From Methanothrix harundinacea (GTDB lineage Archaea; Halobacteriota; Methanosarcinia; Methanotrichales; Methanotrichaceae): a stretch of 64,000 bases of DNA. Every line of letters begins with the position of its first letter. Within the stretch, counting starts at the first letter, position 1. Below the pieces are notes generated by a model, which saw nothing but the letters and a program-made list of their open reading frames with translations, did not search any database and was not told where the DNA came from. Below, piece by piece: positions 18,518 to 28,200 of the stretch. A program made the position numbers and the translations under genes. The stretch spans positions 1 to 64,000 of the forward strand of contig DAQG01000046.1 of the NCBI GenBank assembly GCA_002502785.1, written 5' to 3'.

Positions 18518-20542
18518 TCAGCGAATCTTGGATCCCGGGGGGACCGCCTTCTCCGGCGTCAGCAGGACCGCGGAGTCTCCCATGTCTGCGGCCAGAAGCA
18601 TCCCCCGGGACTCGACGCCGAAGAGCTTGGCAGGCTCCAGATTGGCGAGGACGACGATCTGCCGCCCTACCAGATCCTCGGGACTGTGGGTCATGGCGAT
18701 CCCAGCCACGATCTGCCTCTCCTCGGACCCTATATCGACGATCAGGCGAAGGAGCTTGTTTGATCCCTTGATACTCTCTGCTTCCAACACCACCCCGACT
18801 CTGATGTCGAGGTTCTTGAAATCTTCAAATTTTATGGTGCTCATCTTATCTTCACTCTTCTTCTCTCCCTTCTTCGCTTCGATGGCAGCTATCCTCGCCC
18901 TAAATACTTCATCGAGGTCTGATACCATCGAGTCGTCCATCTTGTCGAAGATGTGCTCAGGGACGCCGAGCCTTCTTCCCGCCTCTACGGGGACTAGGGC
19001 GTCGTCGAATAGGGCTTCAGCTGCGGTCCCCTCAAGCCCCAGCTGCTTCCAGGCCGACTCCATCTTCGCCGGCATCACCGGCTGGAGCATGATCGAGAGA
19101 GCCTTTGCGATCTGGAGGCAGTTTCTTAAGACGGCACCGCATCGGGCCCGGTCTGTCTTGGCCAGCTTCCAGGGCTCGTTCGCCTGGAAGTAGGTGTTCC
19201 CATAGTCGGCCAGGGACATGGCACCGTCGACCAGCTTCTTGAACTCGTACTCATCGAGGGCGGCTTTCACCTCGGCAAGGGTCGCCTCGATCTTCGACGT
19301 CACCTCCGGGTCGAGGTCGCCTTCGGGAATGGTTTGGTCGAAGTTCTTGGTGGTGAAGGTGGCGGCCCTGTTGACGAAGTTGCCCAGGGCCCCTACAAGC
19401 TCGCCGTTCACCTTCTCCCCGAAGACCGTCCAGGAGAAGTTCAGCTCTTTTGTGTGGGAGGTGTAGGAGGCGAGGTAGTACCGCAGAAGGTCCGGGTGTA
19501 GCCCCTTCTCCAGGTAGTCGTCTATCACCCAGACGACGTAGCCCCTGCTCTTGGAGAACGTCTTGTTATCGATCTTCAGCATCCCGCTGGCGACGACGGC
19601 GCTCGGGAGGGTGTAGCTTGCCCCCTTCAACATCGCTGACCAGAATATGCAGTGATGGTATACGATGTCGCCTCCGATGAAGTGGACGATTCTAGAGGGC
19701 TTTTTCCAGTAGCTTTCCCAGCTGCCTCCGGATCGCTTCGCCCACTCTTCGGTGAAGGAGATGTAGCCTATGGGCGCGTCCACCCAGACGTAGACGACCA
19801 GCCCCTCCTGGCCGGGAAACTTGACACCCCACTCGAGGTTTCTGGTGATGCACCAGTCTTTCAGCTCCTGCTTGACCCACTCGAGGGCGTAGTTTCTGGC
19901 GTTCGATGTCCCTCCCAGCCCCTCTAGATAATCGATCAGAAAATCGCTGAAGTCCGAGAGCCTGAAGAAATAGTGTTTCTGGGTCCGATATTCCGCTTCG
20001 CTTCCGCAGACCTTGCAGAGGGGCTCCTCTATCTCGCCGGGTTCCAGGTGGCGGCCGCATCCCTGGTCGCATTCGTCGCCTCTGGCGGGGGATTTGCAGT
20101 AGGGGCAGGTCCCCTCGACGTATCTATCGGGAAGGAAGCGATCGCAGGAGGGACAGTAGGCGAGCTGGATCTCCTGGGGGTAGACGTACCCCTCGCCCAT
20201 CAGGGCTTCGACGATCGACTGGGTCCGGCTGTGGTTGGAGGGGTCGTCGGTGTTTCCGAAGTAATCGAACTCCACTTCCATGCGCTTGAATACGTCGTCG
20301 AAATGGTCGTGGTATCGAGTCACAAGCTCTGTGGGGGTTGTTCCCCTCTCCTCGGCGTTGACGACGATGGGGGTACCGTGAGAGTCGGATCCGCAGATGA
20401 AGATGGGGCCCTTTCCCATCTTCTTCAGCCCCCTGACGTAGATGTCAGCGGGCACGTAGGTTCTCAGGTGCCCGATGTGACAGGGGCCGTTGGCATAGGG
20501 CAGTCCACAAGTTACGAGTATGGGAAGTTCGGATGAAGGCAA
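18518..20542 (-). CDS. metG: Methionyl-tRNA synthetase
   Basis: Class I synthetase charging tRNA-Met. The nucleotide-binding HIGH motif is in [13 protein letters not shown] near residue 15. The zinc domain has CPSCDRF, CPYCKS, and CDQGC/CKVC pairs, giving a two-knuckle zinc region. The KMSKS equivalent is FSKSRG in the context KTFSKSRGY. The C-terminal 110 residues ([19 protein letters not shown]) form a tRNA-binding EMAPII-like OB domain. The start is TTG 20542: AGGTG stands upstream, and a TATA (minus-strand reading of ctgatatacg, 20577-20586) fits a short leader. The ATG at 20626 would lie upstream of that promoter. Confidence 0.95.
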   Translation of the reverse strand: MPSSELPILVTCGLPYANGPCHIGHLRTYVPADIYVRGLKKMGKGPIFICGSDSHGTPIVVNAEERGTTPTELVTRYHDHFDDVFKRMEVEFDYFGNTDDPSNHSRTQSIVEALMGEGYVYPQEIQLAYCPSCDRFLPDRYVEGTCPYCKSPARGDECDQGCGRHLEPGEIEEPLCKVCGSEAEYRTQKHYFFRLSDFSDFLIDYLEGLGGTSNARNYALEWVKQELKDWCITRNLEWGVKFPGQEGLVVYVWVDAPIGYISFTEEWAKRSGGSWESYWKKPSRIVHFIGGDIVYHHCIFWSAMLKGASYTLPSAVVASGMLKIDNKTFSKSRGYVVWVIDDYLEKGLHPDLLRYYLASYTSHTKELNFSWTVFGEKVNGELVGALGNFVNRAATFTTKNFDQTIPEGDLDPEVTSKIEATLAEVKAALDEYEFKKLVDGAMSLADYGNTYFQANEPWKLAKTDRARCGAVLRNCLQIAKALSIMLQPVMPAKMESAWKQLGLEGTAAEALFDDALVPVEAGRRLGVPEHIFDKMDDSMVSDLDEVFRARIAAIEAKKGEKKSEDKMSTIKFEDFKNLDIRVGVVLEAESIKGSNKLLRLIVDIGSEERQIVAGIAMTHSPEDLVGRQIVVLANLEPAKLFGVESRGMLLAADMGDSAVLLTPEKAVPPGSKIR

Positions 20543-21011
20543 ATCAGAACACCTAGCGAGGCTATGCCCAAACTTCCTGATATACGTTTCCCATCTAAAA
20601 AAAAGAGATAACAGCGAGCACGACACTGCCGCCGACGTGCACAGTGCACCGAGCTGCGGGACGAGGTTCTGTTAGAGCTTCGCCCTTTGGTCGACGTGCA
20701 GCAGGTCTTTTTAGCCCTTCGGTCCTTTTTGGTTGAGGGGAGAGGCAACCTGCCCTGTAAAACTTAATCGAGAAACCTAATTGAGCGCCGGATCAGATAA
20801 CTAAGACCTCCAGACAATCTGCATGCGAGAGCAAATTACTTAAATGCCGAGATGCATAGAACCTGAAGGTTACGATGGAGGATTCGCGAAATCGCCCATT
20901 CTAGCTACAAATTTAACTGCATACAAGTGGGCAAATATCAGTTTGATTTTAATTTGCGATTAGGTTTTCACGAATCCTAGAAGTTGAGAGCTAATAAAAA
21001 CGTGGGAACGT
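20543..21011. other. Divergent spacer with a GC-rich block of possible non-coding RNA
   Basis: The metG promoter is at 20577-20586. A GC-rich block from about 20608 to 20700 carries GTGCAC-containing palindromic elements and two copies of CGACGTGCA. On the minus strand it ends in an eight-T run (plus-strand aaaaaaaa near 20597-20604), and a TATA-like ctaaaaag lies upstream near 20712. This could be a short RNA or just a leader remnant. The right side (20760-21011) is AT-rich, with ctaataaaaa at 20991 as a possible TATA for the regulator gene. Confidence 0.4.
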
Positions 21012-22460
21012 ATGGATATGGACGAAAGAGATCTGGTGAAGCAAGTAAGGGCGTTCGCAAGTTCAGAGTTGAGATTGAATATTTTACTTTGTTTAAAAAA
21101 CGGTGAAATGGATATAAATGATTTACAGAAAGAGCTGGGTGGCAGAAACACCACAATTCTGCACGCAATCAGGGATATGAGCGATTCCAGCCTGATCACC
21201 AAAAATCGATATGGGTATATGCTTACTAATCTTGGCAAAATAAAAACAAGCCTTTTAGAAAACGTCATGAGCGTTTTCGAGAATCTGGAGATGAACCCCG
21301 ATTTTTGGCTGAACCATGACATAAGCAGCATACCGCCAGAAATATTGGAACGGCTGAGCATGCTTTTCCAATCGGATATAATATTCTCAGATCCCTCAAC
21401 ACCTTTGAAGTGCCATGAAAGCTTGGTATCGATGTTGGCCAAGTCAAAGAAAATATTCGCAATTTTACCCGTATTGATATTTCCAAAAGAGTCTGACATA
21501 TTTATAAACACTCTTAGAAAAGGAAGCCAAGTAGATCTGTTAATTACTGACAAAGTTGCAGGAACCCTTCTCGATGAAAATGGCATGTTATCATCAAAAT
21601 TTAAGAAGTCGCTCAAATTCGAGAATTTCAATTTACGTCTGACCACTGAGGACATTAAGCTCGTTTTAATAGTCACCGAATCGTTTGTTTATCTGGGGCT
21701 CTGGAGGCATGACGGTGTCTATGATGTCGGATCCGGGACAATTTATACGGGAAAATGCGCTGTGACCTGGGGCATGCAGCTATTCGAATATTATTTAGAG
21801 AGATCCACCAATATAGGTGAGGGGGTGTTGATGGAAGTATCATCAAAGCAAAAACTCTCTACTTTTGGCGGGGCTCAGGCTGTCCCGTGCACGGGACAAG
21901 GACCGAACCCGGCAGTGGTCGATACCGTCATGCTCGTTGAGGATAATATGGGCCATGCTGCTTTTATCCGTCGGTTGTTCGAAGAGGGCGATTCGAAATG
22001 GGACTTCCATCACGTTATGAACCTTCGGGATGCTTTGAGGTGGATCGGGGAAAATAAAGACAGACCATTTCTGATCGTTGCAGACTACCTTCTTCCGGAC
22101 GGCCGCGGCTTGGATCTGGCAAGGAACGCAGAGAGCCCGATGGACGTGGGTTTTCCCCTGATAATACTCACCGGGTTTGGCTCGGAGAAGATCGCAGTTC
22201 AAGCCTTCAAGTCCGGGGCCATGGATTACGTGGTAAAGGACGCAGAGAGCATGCTGAAGCTTCCGGAGATTTCAAAACGGGCTATACGCAAGTGGCTAGA
22301 GTACAAAGGACAAAAGTCTGAGAAGGACGATATGCAGGGTTCTATAAGACTTAACGACGCGGAATCTCGTCAAAAAAAAGGGCGCTCAAAATGTAGTGCG
22401 CGACCCCTCCCCCAAGATTTTCCGTCGCCCTTAAGCCCCCGGACGCTTACGCTTCGGTAG
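21012..22460 (+). CDS. filR1: FilR1-like regulator: winged helix, FilR1 middle domain and response-regulator receiver domain
   Basis: Three parts are visible. Residues 5-80 form a winged-helix domain (LRLNILLCLKNGEMDINDLQKELGG...). Residues 95-265 match the FilR1 middle domain of methanogen regulators (SDIIFSDPSTPLKCHESLVSMLAKSKKIFAILPVLIFP). Residues 305-425 form a receiver domain with acidic pair E310/D311, phospho-acceptor D358 in VADYLLPDG, and K409 in YVVKD. The combination makes a DNA-binding output protein of a two-component system. ATG 21018 fits a TATA at 20991 as a leaderless start. The gene is convergent with and overlaps the kinase by 14 nt. The C-terminal 45 residues are low-complexity and basic. 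Confidence 0.8.
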   Translation: MDMDERDLVKQVRAFASSELRLNILLCLKNGEMDINDLQKELGGRNTTILHAIRDMSDSSLITKNRYGYMLTNLGKIKTSLLENVMSVFENLEMNPDFWLNHDISSIPPEILERLSMLFQSDIIFSDPSTPLKCHESLVSMLAKSKKIFAILPVLIFPKESDIFINTLRKGSQVDLLITDKVAGTLLDENGMLSSKFKKSLKFENFNLRLTTEDIKLVLIVTESFVYLGLWRHDGVYDVGSGTIYTGKCAVTWGMQLFEYYLERSTNIGEGVLMEVSSKQKLSTFGGAQAVPCTGQGPNPAVVDTVMLVEDNMGHAAFIRRLFEEGDSKWDFHHVMNLRDALRWIGENKDRPFLIVADYLLPDGRGLDLARNAESPMDVGFPLIILTGFGSEKIAVQAFKSGAMDYVVKDAESMLKLPEISKRAIRKWLEYKGQKSEKDDMQGSIRLNDAESRQKKGRSKCSARPLPQDFPSPLSPRTLTLR

Positions 22461-25125
22461 TGGGAAGCGAAAAGTAGACTGTTGTGCCGTTATCCGACTC
22501 AATCCATATTCGACCGCCTTGAACCTCTACGATCCTCTTTACAATTGAAAGACCGACACCGCTCCCCTCGGTTTCGGGGTCCAGCTTGTAGAAGAGATCG
22601 AATACCCTTTCTTGTTGGTCGGCCTCGATCCCGATCCCGTTGTCCCGGACGAAGAAGACGGTCTCGTTGCCGGTTCGTCTCCACCCGATCTCTATCTCGG
22701 GATCGATCCCGTTTCTCATGTACTTCGCGTTGTTCTCGATCAAGTTCGTCAAAACCTCGAGGATCCTCAGCCGGTCCACCCGGACAACGGGCCAGCTCTC
22801 TGGGAGGATGATCTCAATTCCCCTCGATCTGATCTCCTCGGAGAAATGGTTCAAGGCCTCCCGGACGATCTCGCCAAAGGAGACGTCTTTTGGTGGGTTC
22901 ACCACCCTCCCGATCCTGGAGAGCTCCAGGGTATCTTTCAGGAGGTGATCCATCTTGACGACGGCGTCCTCTATCATCCGGAGGTCTGTCTCAACCTTCT
23001 CATGATCGCCTTCATGGACGTCTTCTCTGAGGAAGCCGATGAAGCCCTGGACCGTGACCAGGGGAGATCTCAGGTCGTGGGATACGGTGTAGACGAACCG
23101 TTCCATCTCGGCGTTCTTCGCCTCAACCTCATCGATCCTCTTCTCGAGTTCGTCCCTGGTCCTTATCAGGTCCTCTTTGGTACGCGAACGTATAATGGCG
23201 CCGCCAATGCTCCCTGCAGCGGACTGAAGGACTGATATCTCATTTTTGCTCCAAATCCGCTCGTCATGGCAGTCGTCGAAGCCCACAAAGCCCCAGAGCT
23301 GTTCTTGCGCCATTATGGGCACTATCAGAATGGAGACGATCCCCTGGGGCTCCAGTATCGCCCTCTCCGATTCGGGGAAGTCTTTGACCAGACCTTTGTA
23401 TGGCCTACCTCTTGAGATGTTATCATAAAGCCTGGCAGAGTCGGGATGGTAAGGGAGGTTTTGAAGCAGAGGATTGTTTATCTGCGGCTCTACCCCTTCT
23501 CCAGCCCATTCGTAACGTTGGCTCATGAAAACTTCGCCGGCATCATTGTGGTTCTCAAATATGTAGGCCCTGTCGGCCCCGATCGCTTCGGCCAGAAACT
23601 GCAGGGCATCGATCATGACGCCGTCCAAATCTTCCCCGACCAAAAGGGCGTTGGAGGCGACGGCCGATGCTGTGAGGAGCAGATCCTTTTTCTGAAGTTG
23701 GATCTCGTTCCGTCTCCGCTCTGTGATGTCTCTTGCGATTCCGCATATACCGACTATCTGGCCGAATTCGTCTCTCAAGGGTACCTTGACTGTGTGGAAG
23801 GTGGCCAAAACGCCGCCTACTGGCTCGGTATGCACTTCGCTGACGTCCATGTTGCCGGACAGTACCCTCTCGTCGGCCTCCCGGATTTGAACCGCAGTTT
23901 CAGGGCCGAAGAGATCCCCGTCCTTTTTACCTAGAATCTCCGAGGCGGATATTTTAAAGAGCTTTTCCATCGCAGGATTGGCTTGAACGTACCTCAAATC
24001 TCGGTCTTTGATGAATATGCAGTCCTGGACGGTCTCAAAGATTGTCCTGAACCTCTCTTCGCTCATCTTCAACTTCCGGTTGTAAGCGTCGAGATGGTCC
24101 AGCATCTCGTTGATCGATTCCACCAGGATCGCCAGCTCCGCCCGCCCCACCCTGGAAACTCGAACCCCCTGGGGATCCTTCGTCCTTCTGATCGCCTCTA
24201 CGGAGCTGGTGATGGCCGTCAAAGGGTCGAGGAGGGACCGCTCCAGGAAGAACAGGATTACGCCCCCGAAGACAAGGCTGGTCATGACGATCGACAGAGC
24301 AAGATCGTGGATGATCTCCATGCCGCGATGGTAGATCTCCCTCGTTAGCCGATCTTCCAGGAGGATAGAGGGAGCCCCATATAAGTCCTCGATGACCTTG
24401 GAGGCGATGATGGTATCCTCATCCACCATCTCGATCTGAAGGGAAGAATCTGGCGAGGTGAGATTTATCGTCTCTCGGGTCGGGGAGATGGTCTCCATCT
24501 TCAGGTCGAGGCCGCTCAGCCTGCCCAGCTCGTCGACCCTCGCCTCATCCAAATGACGGCCGACGATGAGGGTTCCAGTGATGGGAGTCTCAGAGATCGG
24601 ATCCATCCACTGGCTTTTTGTGATGGGATGGGAGCTGACCATCAAAAACCCCTCCGGATCGGCGATTATGCCGGTTATGGCATCTTCTGGCGAGGAATGG
24701 GCGAGAAGGAGGTCGTCCCTCGCTAGGTTCAGAAGGCAATTTGGGGCTGCAACCACCTCTCCGGTGGTCGGATCGAAGGCCCTGGAGTAAAATAAGTCTC
24801 CGGTGCCGTCGTAAAATATCATAAAATCGGTGCCGAGGTTGGAGAGGGTCCAGTTGTCTAGGTTATTCTGGACGTAATCCTCATTTTCGCCCATCACGAA
24901 ATCTTGCGTATCATCCCAGGGGGCCCAGTCCCCCCCTACCCTCTTCAGGGATGATAGATTCTCCTGGAGGTAGAATAGGGTGTTATCGACCCTCTGGCAG
25001 GTGTACGCCTCCTCCAGATCCGAGAGGGCGCCTGCCATCAGCTGCCACATAAAGGCGCTGGCGATCAGGCCCATGATGAGGATCACCGCAGCGATGAAGG
25101 CCAATATGCTTTTGCGTAGTGTCAT
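22447..25125 (-). CDS. filI: FilI-like sensor histidine kinase (CHASE4-HAMP-PAS-GAF-HisKA-HATPase)
   Basis: An 892-residue membrane kinase. A first helix (residues 8-30) and a second (275-296) bracket an extracellular CHASE4-like sensor (VGGDWAPWDDTQDFV). HAMP is about 297-345 and PAS 355-470 (ITERR boundary). A GAF domain is about 485-645 (GADRAYIFENH). HisKA has H683 in VSHDLRSPL. The ATPase boxes are NLIENNAKYM, DNGIGIE and GSGVGLSIVK. FilI of Methanothrix harundinacea, with this layout, is reported to make carboxylated acyl-homoserine lactones and control filament formation. Identity as FilI is inferred from architecture and from neighbours, not from an alignment. Confidence 0.8.
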   Translation of the reverse strand: MTLRKSILAFIAAVILIMGLIASAFMWQLMAGALSDLEEAYTCQRVDNTLFYLQENLSSLKRVGGDWAPWDDTQDFVMGENEDYVQNNLDNWTLSNLGTDFMIFYDGTGDLFYSRAFDPTTGEVVAAPNCLLNLARDDLLLAHSSPEDAITGIIADPEGFLMVSSHPITKSQWMDPISETPITGTLIVGRHLDEARVDELGRLSGLDLKMETISPTRETINLTSPDSSLQIEMVDEDTIIASKVIEDLYGAPSILLEDRLTREIYHRGMEIIHDLALSIVMTSLVFGGVILFFLERSLLDPLTAITSSVEAIRRTKDPQGVRVSRVGRAELAILVESINEMLDHLDAYNRKLKMSEERFRTIFETVQDCIFIKDRDLRYVQANPAMEKLFKISASEILGKKDGDLFGPETAVQIREADERVLSGNMDVSEVHTEPVGGVLATFHTVKVPLRDEFGQIVGICGIARDITERRRNEIQLQKKDLLLTASAVASNALLVGEDLDGVMIDALQFLAEAIGADRAYIFENHNDAGEVFMSQRYEWAGEGVEPQINNPLLQNLPYHPDSARLYDNISRGRPYKGLVKDFPESERAILEPQGIVSILIVPIMAQEQLWGFVGFDDCHDERIWSKNEISVLQSAAGSIGGAIIRSRTKEDLIRTRDELEKRIDEVEAKNAEMERFVYTVSHDLRSPLVTVQGFIGFLREDVHEGDHEKVETDLRMIEDAVVKMDHLLKDTLELSRIGRVVNPPKDVSFGEIVREALNHFSEEIRSRGIEIILPESWPVVRVDRLRILEVLTNLIENNAKYMRNGIDPEIEIGWRRTGNETVFFVRDNGIGIEADQQERVFDLFYKLDPETEGSGVGLSIVKRIVEVQGGRIWIESDNGTTVYFSLPTTEA

Positions 25126-25158
25126 GATGACAGCTTCGGGTTCGTCTCCCTCTGGGGG

Positions 25159-25631
25159 TCATCTGGCCTGGGGTACAGGTATCCGGTCAAGCCAGTATCT
25201 TTTAATCTCCTCAACTGTCTTTTTGAGATCGTCGAAGCTGAGGGGCTTTATAAGGTAGCTGTTGACGTTGTTGGAATAGGCTTTCTTGAGATCGCTGTCG
25301 CTGGTGGAGGTCGTGAGGATAACTACCGGTATTATCCTGAGACTTTTGGATCTCTTAATCTCCCGGAGGACCTCGTGTCCATCGAGCCTGGGAAGCCGAA
25401 GGTCGAGCATCACCAGTTTTGGCATGATTCCATCCCCCATGATCTCGTGCTCGAGGAGGTGTAGTCGAGCGCCGTTCTTCCGTCCTTTACCCAGTCGATC
25501 TTGCCGGAAAATCCTAGGCGTTCAAAGGTTCTCATTATCAGCATGGTGTGGGCGTTGTTATCCTCTACGAGCAATATGAGAAACGGTTCGTCCGCTGTTG
25601 AGATGTCTTCAGATCTGTGGTCTTCATTCAT
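25159..25631 (-). pseudogene. filR2: FilR2-like single-domain response regulator, frameshifted
   Basis: Two overlapping frames together make one Rcp1-like receiver domain. The first (25631 down to about 25460) gives FLILLVEDNNAHTMLIMRTF and WVKDGRTALDY. The second continues LLEHEIMGDGIMPKLVMLDLRLPRLDGHEVL, with the phospho-acceptor aspartate in MLDLRLP, then PVVILTTS and SYLIKPL. The frames join at tacacctcctc around 25463-25466, where a duplicated AC would explain the shift. No DNA-binding domain follows, as in FilR2. It is either a sequencing error or a real inactivation. It starts just upstream of the kinase on the same strand. Confidence 0.8.
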
Positions 25632-26228
25632 ATCTTCTTAATCCTGTTCTTCGATCAGATCTTCGTAATCTGCAAATTAAAGGCCGAAACATTACGTCGC
25701 AAATGATCCCTTACTGCAATATGAATCTTCGTTCTGCCACCTCTCTTTTTTCCCTATGTCCCAATGGAGCTAACCCTTGAGGCGATATGGTTATCCCTCC
25801 CTTGCAGATGGGAACTTGCATATGTCTGTTTCGCCTTATTCGGCGTGTCTTTTCGTCGTCAGAGAGTTCTGATTTTTTGGCTGCGAGGTAGCAGTGCCAT
25901 CGCTGTCTTTCTCGTAGCTTCGGCTATGGCGACGATAACCTCGTCCGTCTCACTATCGAGCTCTGTGGCCAGCCTCACGAAGTTGGCTAGGGTGGAGGTC
26001 CTAGTACGCGGGAATTATGACGTGAACCAGACTGCGCCGCGAGACTGAGACGACAAGGATGCCTCTGTTCTCGGAGCTGAGCGAGCCGATGGGTGGCGTG
26101 GGGCAGCCAAAGGACCAGAGGATGGGCTCATGAGACGTTTGTGATCCGTTTTGTATCATGAAACACTATTTCGTGATTCACAAATGCCGGAGATATAGAT
26201 TTCCTTATTCCGTCCGTTAATCGCTTTC
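25632..26228. other. Degraded spacer without intact gene
   Basis: The stretch holds a decayed minus-strand fragment (listed separately). A plus-strand frame at 25764-26048 is judged spurious. Between 26115 and 26228 it is AT-rich, with the sequence catgaaacac near 26157-26166 and no obvious promoter for a plus-strand gene. Confidence 0.4.
25859..26115 (-). pseudogene. Decayed remnant resembling the C-terminal UspA-like domain of a permease
   Basis: Two minus-strand frames read as one broken domain. The first gives PPIGSLSSENRGILVVSVS, then SLVHVIIPAY and a stop. The other frame continues STLANFVRLATELDSETDEVIVAIAEATRK and ends at 25859. The order hydrophobic strand, proline, then NFVRLATEL-x-x-ETDEV resembles the universal-stress-like tail of archaeal amino-acid or cation transporters. 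No transmembrane part remains nearby. Confidence is low because the match is by pattern memory only. Confidence 0.35.
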
Positions 26229-26966
26229 TCACTTCACTGCATAGCGGATCGCCTCTTTCGGGCAGACATCCACACAGCAGCCACATAGTATGCATTCAGC
26301 GTTTTCCATACGCTCTTGCCGGACCATATCGTTTACATCGAGCCCCATCGGGCAGCTTGTTGAGCATTTCCTGCAGTCGGCGCATCGATCCACATCAGCC
26401 GAAAGGTGAAGTGCCGGCCAGCCGATGAGGTTTCGGATTCTTCTGCCGGTGATCATGATCACCGCGATCGGGCAGAAATAATGACAGAAGCCGCGTTTTC
26501 CGGCCAATATGGCGAATGTGGTTATAAAAGCGATTTGGGCATAGAATATGGTGTATGCTCCCTCTTTTGCGATTGAGATGCCATGCTCGGTGTAATAAAA
26601 TGGATCGATGGTTGCCAGTCCTCCGGCAGAGCGAATTGCGGAAATGATGGACGCAAAAATCGCAAGAAAGGAGAGATATTTGAGCCAGTTCAGCTTCCCG
26701 ATTTTAACCTTTTTATTATTTATTTGAAAATAAATCTCCTGCAGGCCCCCTGCCGGACAGATCCACCCGCACCAGATCCGCCCAAAAAACAGCGAGCTGA
26801 TGAAGATGAGGACGAAGACTATCAGGCCGCCGGTGACGATCCCTTCTGATGCGCCCTGGGCAATTATCGGACAGGATATGTAGACAAAGGTGACCGGCAA
26901 CAGTACGAAGGAGAAAGTGATCAGTGTCTTCCTGAGCCGCTGTCTGTCTTTTATGAAGCTTTTCAT
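26229..26966 (-). CDS. NapH/NosR-like membrane polyferredoxin
   Basis: A 245-residue membrane protein with four or five helices and four cysteine groups. CGWICP and CHYFCP at cytoplasmic ends of helices are the two CxxxCP motifs of the NapH/CcoG family. The C-terminus has two 4Fe-4S sites: CADCRKCSTSCP and CILCGCCVDVCP. It should carry electrons across or along the membrane, perhaps to a quinone- or methanophenazine-linked enzyme. The partner is not encoded next to it. ATG 26966 is preferred to 26984 because a TATA-like aaaata lies about 25 nt upstream. The base composition is more AT-rich than that of the ribosomal block. Confidence 0.85.
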   Translation of the reverse strand: MKSFIKDRQRLRKTLITFSFVLLPVTFVYISCPIIAQGASEGIVTGGLIVFVLIFISSLFFGRIWCGWICPAGGLQEIYFQINNKKVKIGKLNWLKYLSFLAIFASIISAIRSAGGLATIDPFYYTEHGISIAKEGAYTIFYAQIAFITTFAILAGKRGFCHYFCPIAVIMITGRRIRNLIGWPALHLSADVDRCADCRKCSTSCPMGLDVNDMVRQERMENAECILCGCCVDVCPKEAIRYAVK

Positions 26967-27417
26967 ATAGAAAACCGTCCGCATTTATGGTATTTTAGGG
27001 TTACTCCAATTGGAGCAATCGGATCTTGCCGATCTTCAAGTCGGAGTGCCGGTGCTGCCTCTGACCCCGCGAGTTGTTCGGCACCCACCACCCGAGCATC
27101 TCGAGATGAGCTTGATTCTAACTTTCAGCAGGGCGAGCTTCGATCCAGAGTTGTTATCTTAGTGATAGTTTCAAAGCTGGATTATGTGTGAGTTTTAATT
27201 AATTTTACCTTCAATTCCTTCTCCAATGATGATAAACACGATGTAGATGAAAATGTAACGCTTCTTGAATATTTTGTTAGCTTTCTTATGAAATGGCGTT
27301 CGATAGTGGGAAATGACAACCGCAAAACGATACAACTATATAACAACCAAATCAATAATGACATTAGGATATAAAAATCATCTGACTGAGATATGCTGGA
27401 GAAAAGGAGGAGAAAAG
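26967..27417. other. Divergent spacer with a perfect palindrome
   Basis: CTCCAATTGGAG (27004-27015) is a perfect 12-bp palindrome just upstream of the polyferredoxin promoter and is a good operator candidate. On the plus strand, tacaactatataac (about 27330-27343) is the likely TATA for the ATC-hydrolase-like gene, giving a leader of about 50 nt. No gene is seen in between. Confidence 0.5.
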
Positions 27418-28125
27418 ATGAAAGTCGAGGAGTTGAGTCGATATGGAAAGCCCTTGAGGATGCCGAAAGAAGCGGTGAAGAAACAGGATAAAATTGTCAT
27501 GGGCATTTTGAAGAATGAATTTGGCACGCTGGGGATCGTACCGTTCTTCGTCACCCTGCTTAACGAGCGAAGAAAGATCCAGCGAGAGTTCCCCGATACG
27601 ATGAAAAAGGTGGACGAGTTCGGCGAAGATACCAGAACCGAGTTTCTCATGTTCTCATCAATGTTTAGGGTTTTGATCCGACGCATGGGTCGCGAGAAGG
27701 CGTATGAGTTTCTCAAGGATATCATGCAGGCGATAGCGCCGATAAGCATGCCCGCAATCTATCAGCTCGATGAGCTGTTACAATGCGAGGGGGATACCTT
27801 CGAGAACTTCAAGAAATACAACATAGCGATGTTTAAGGCCATCCACGAGGAGGGCACATGGGTTAACGACCTCATCGATGATGGGAAGGATAAACTGACC
27901 ATCCGGGTGACATCCTGTGCCAATGTGGATCTATTTGGTGAGATTGGCTACCCGGAACTCTCAAAACTCGGTTGTGATCACGACCTCGCCGGGTATCCAT
28001 TAATTGAAGAAAATGTGGACTGTGATTTCAGACGGCTATGCACCATTGCGAAAGGAGACGATTTCTGTCTCTTTGAGTTCTATCGCAGGGGAACTGCACC
28101 CGATAATGCGCATTTGAATAGATGA
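27418..28125 (+). CDS. L-2-amino-thiazoline-4-carboxylic acid hydrolase-like protein
   Basis: A 235-residue cytoplasmic protein resembling the ATC-hydrolase family (PF14196). The conserved region has VTSCANVDLFGEIGYPELSKLGCDHDLAGYPLIEENVDCDFRRLCTIAKGDDFCLFEFYR, with several cysteines and a CDHD motif. The founding member opens a thiazoline ring to give cysteine, but many archaeal homologues have no tested substrate. The start at ATG 27418 is decided by AAAGGAGGAG eight to ten bases upstream. An in-frame ATG at 27313 lies before the likely transcription start. Codon use is AT-richer than in flanking genes, so transfer is possible. Confidence 0.7.
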   Translation: MKVEELSRYGKPLRMPKEAVKKQDKIVMGILKNEFGTLGIVPFFVTLLNERRKIQREFPDTMKKVDEFGEDTRTEFLMFSSMFRVLIRRMGREKAYEFLKDIMQAIAPISMPAIYQLDELLQCEGDTFENFKKYNIAMFKAIHEEGTWVNDLIDDGKDKLTIRVTSCANVDLFGEIGYPELSKLGCDHDLAGYPLIEENVDCDFRRLCTIAKGDDFCLFEFYRRGTAPDNAHLNR

Positions 28126-28200
28126 TCAAACTTCCGGTGGCGCAAGTTTTGTACCTGATCGGCTTTATCGAGTCGATACCTTCAAAGATGAGTAAAAGAG

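Noticed and set aside
20512..20748. Minus-strand frame across the metG promoter
   Set aside because: It overlaps the metG start region in a different frame and has no coding features.
25764..26048. Plus-strand frame of 94 codons
   Set aside because: No start signals; serine- and valine-rich shadow of the decayed minus-strand fragment.
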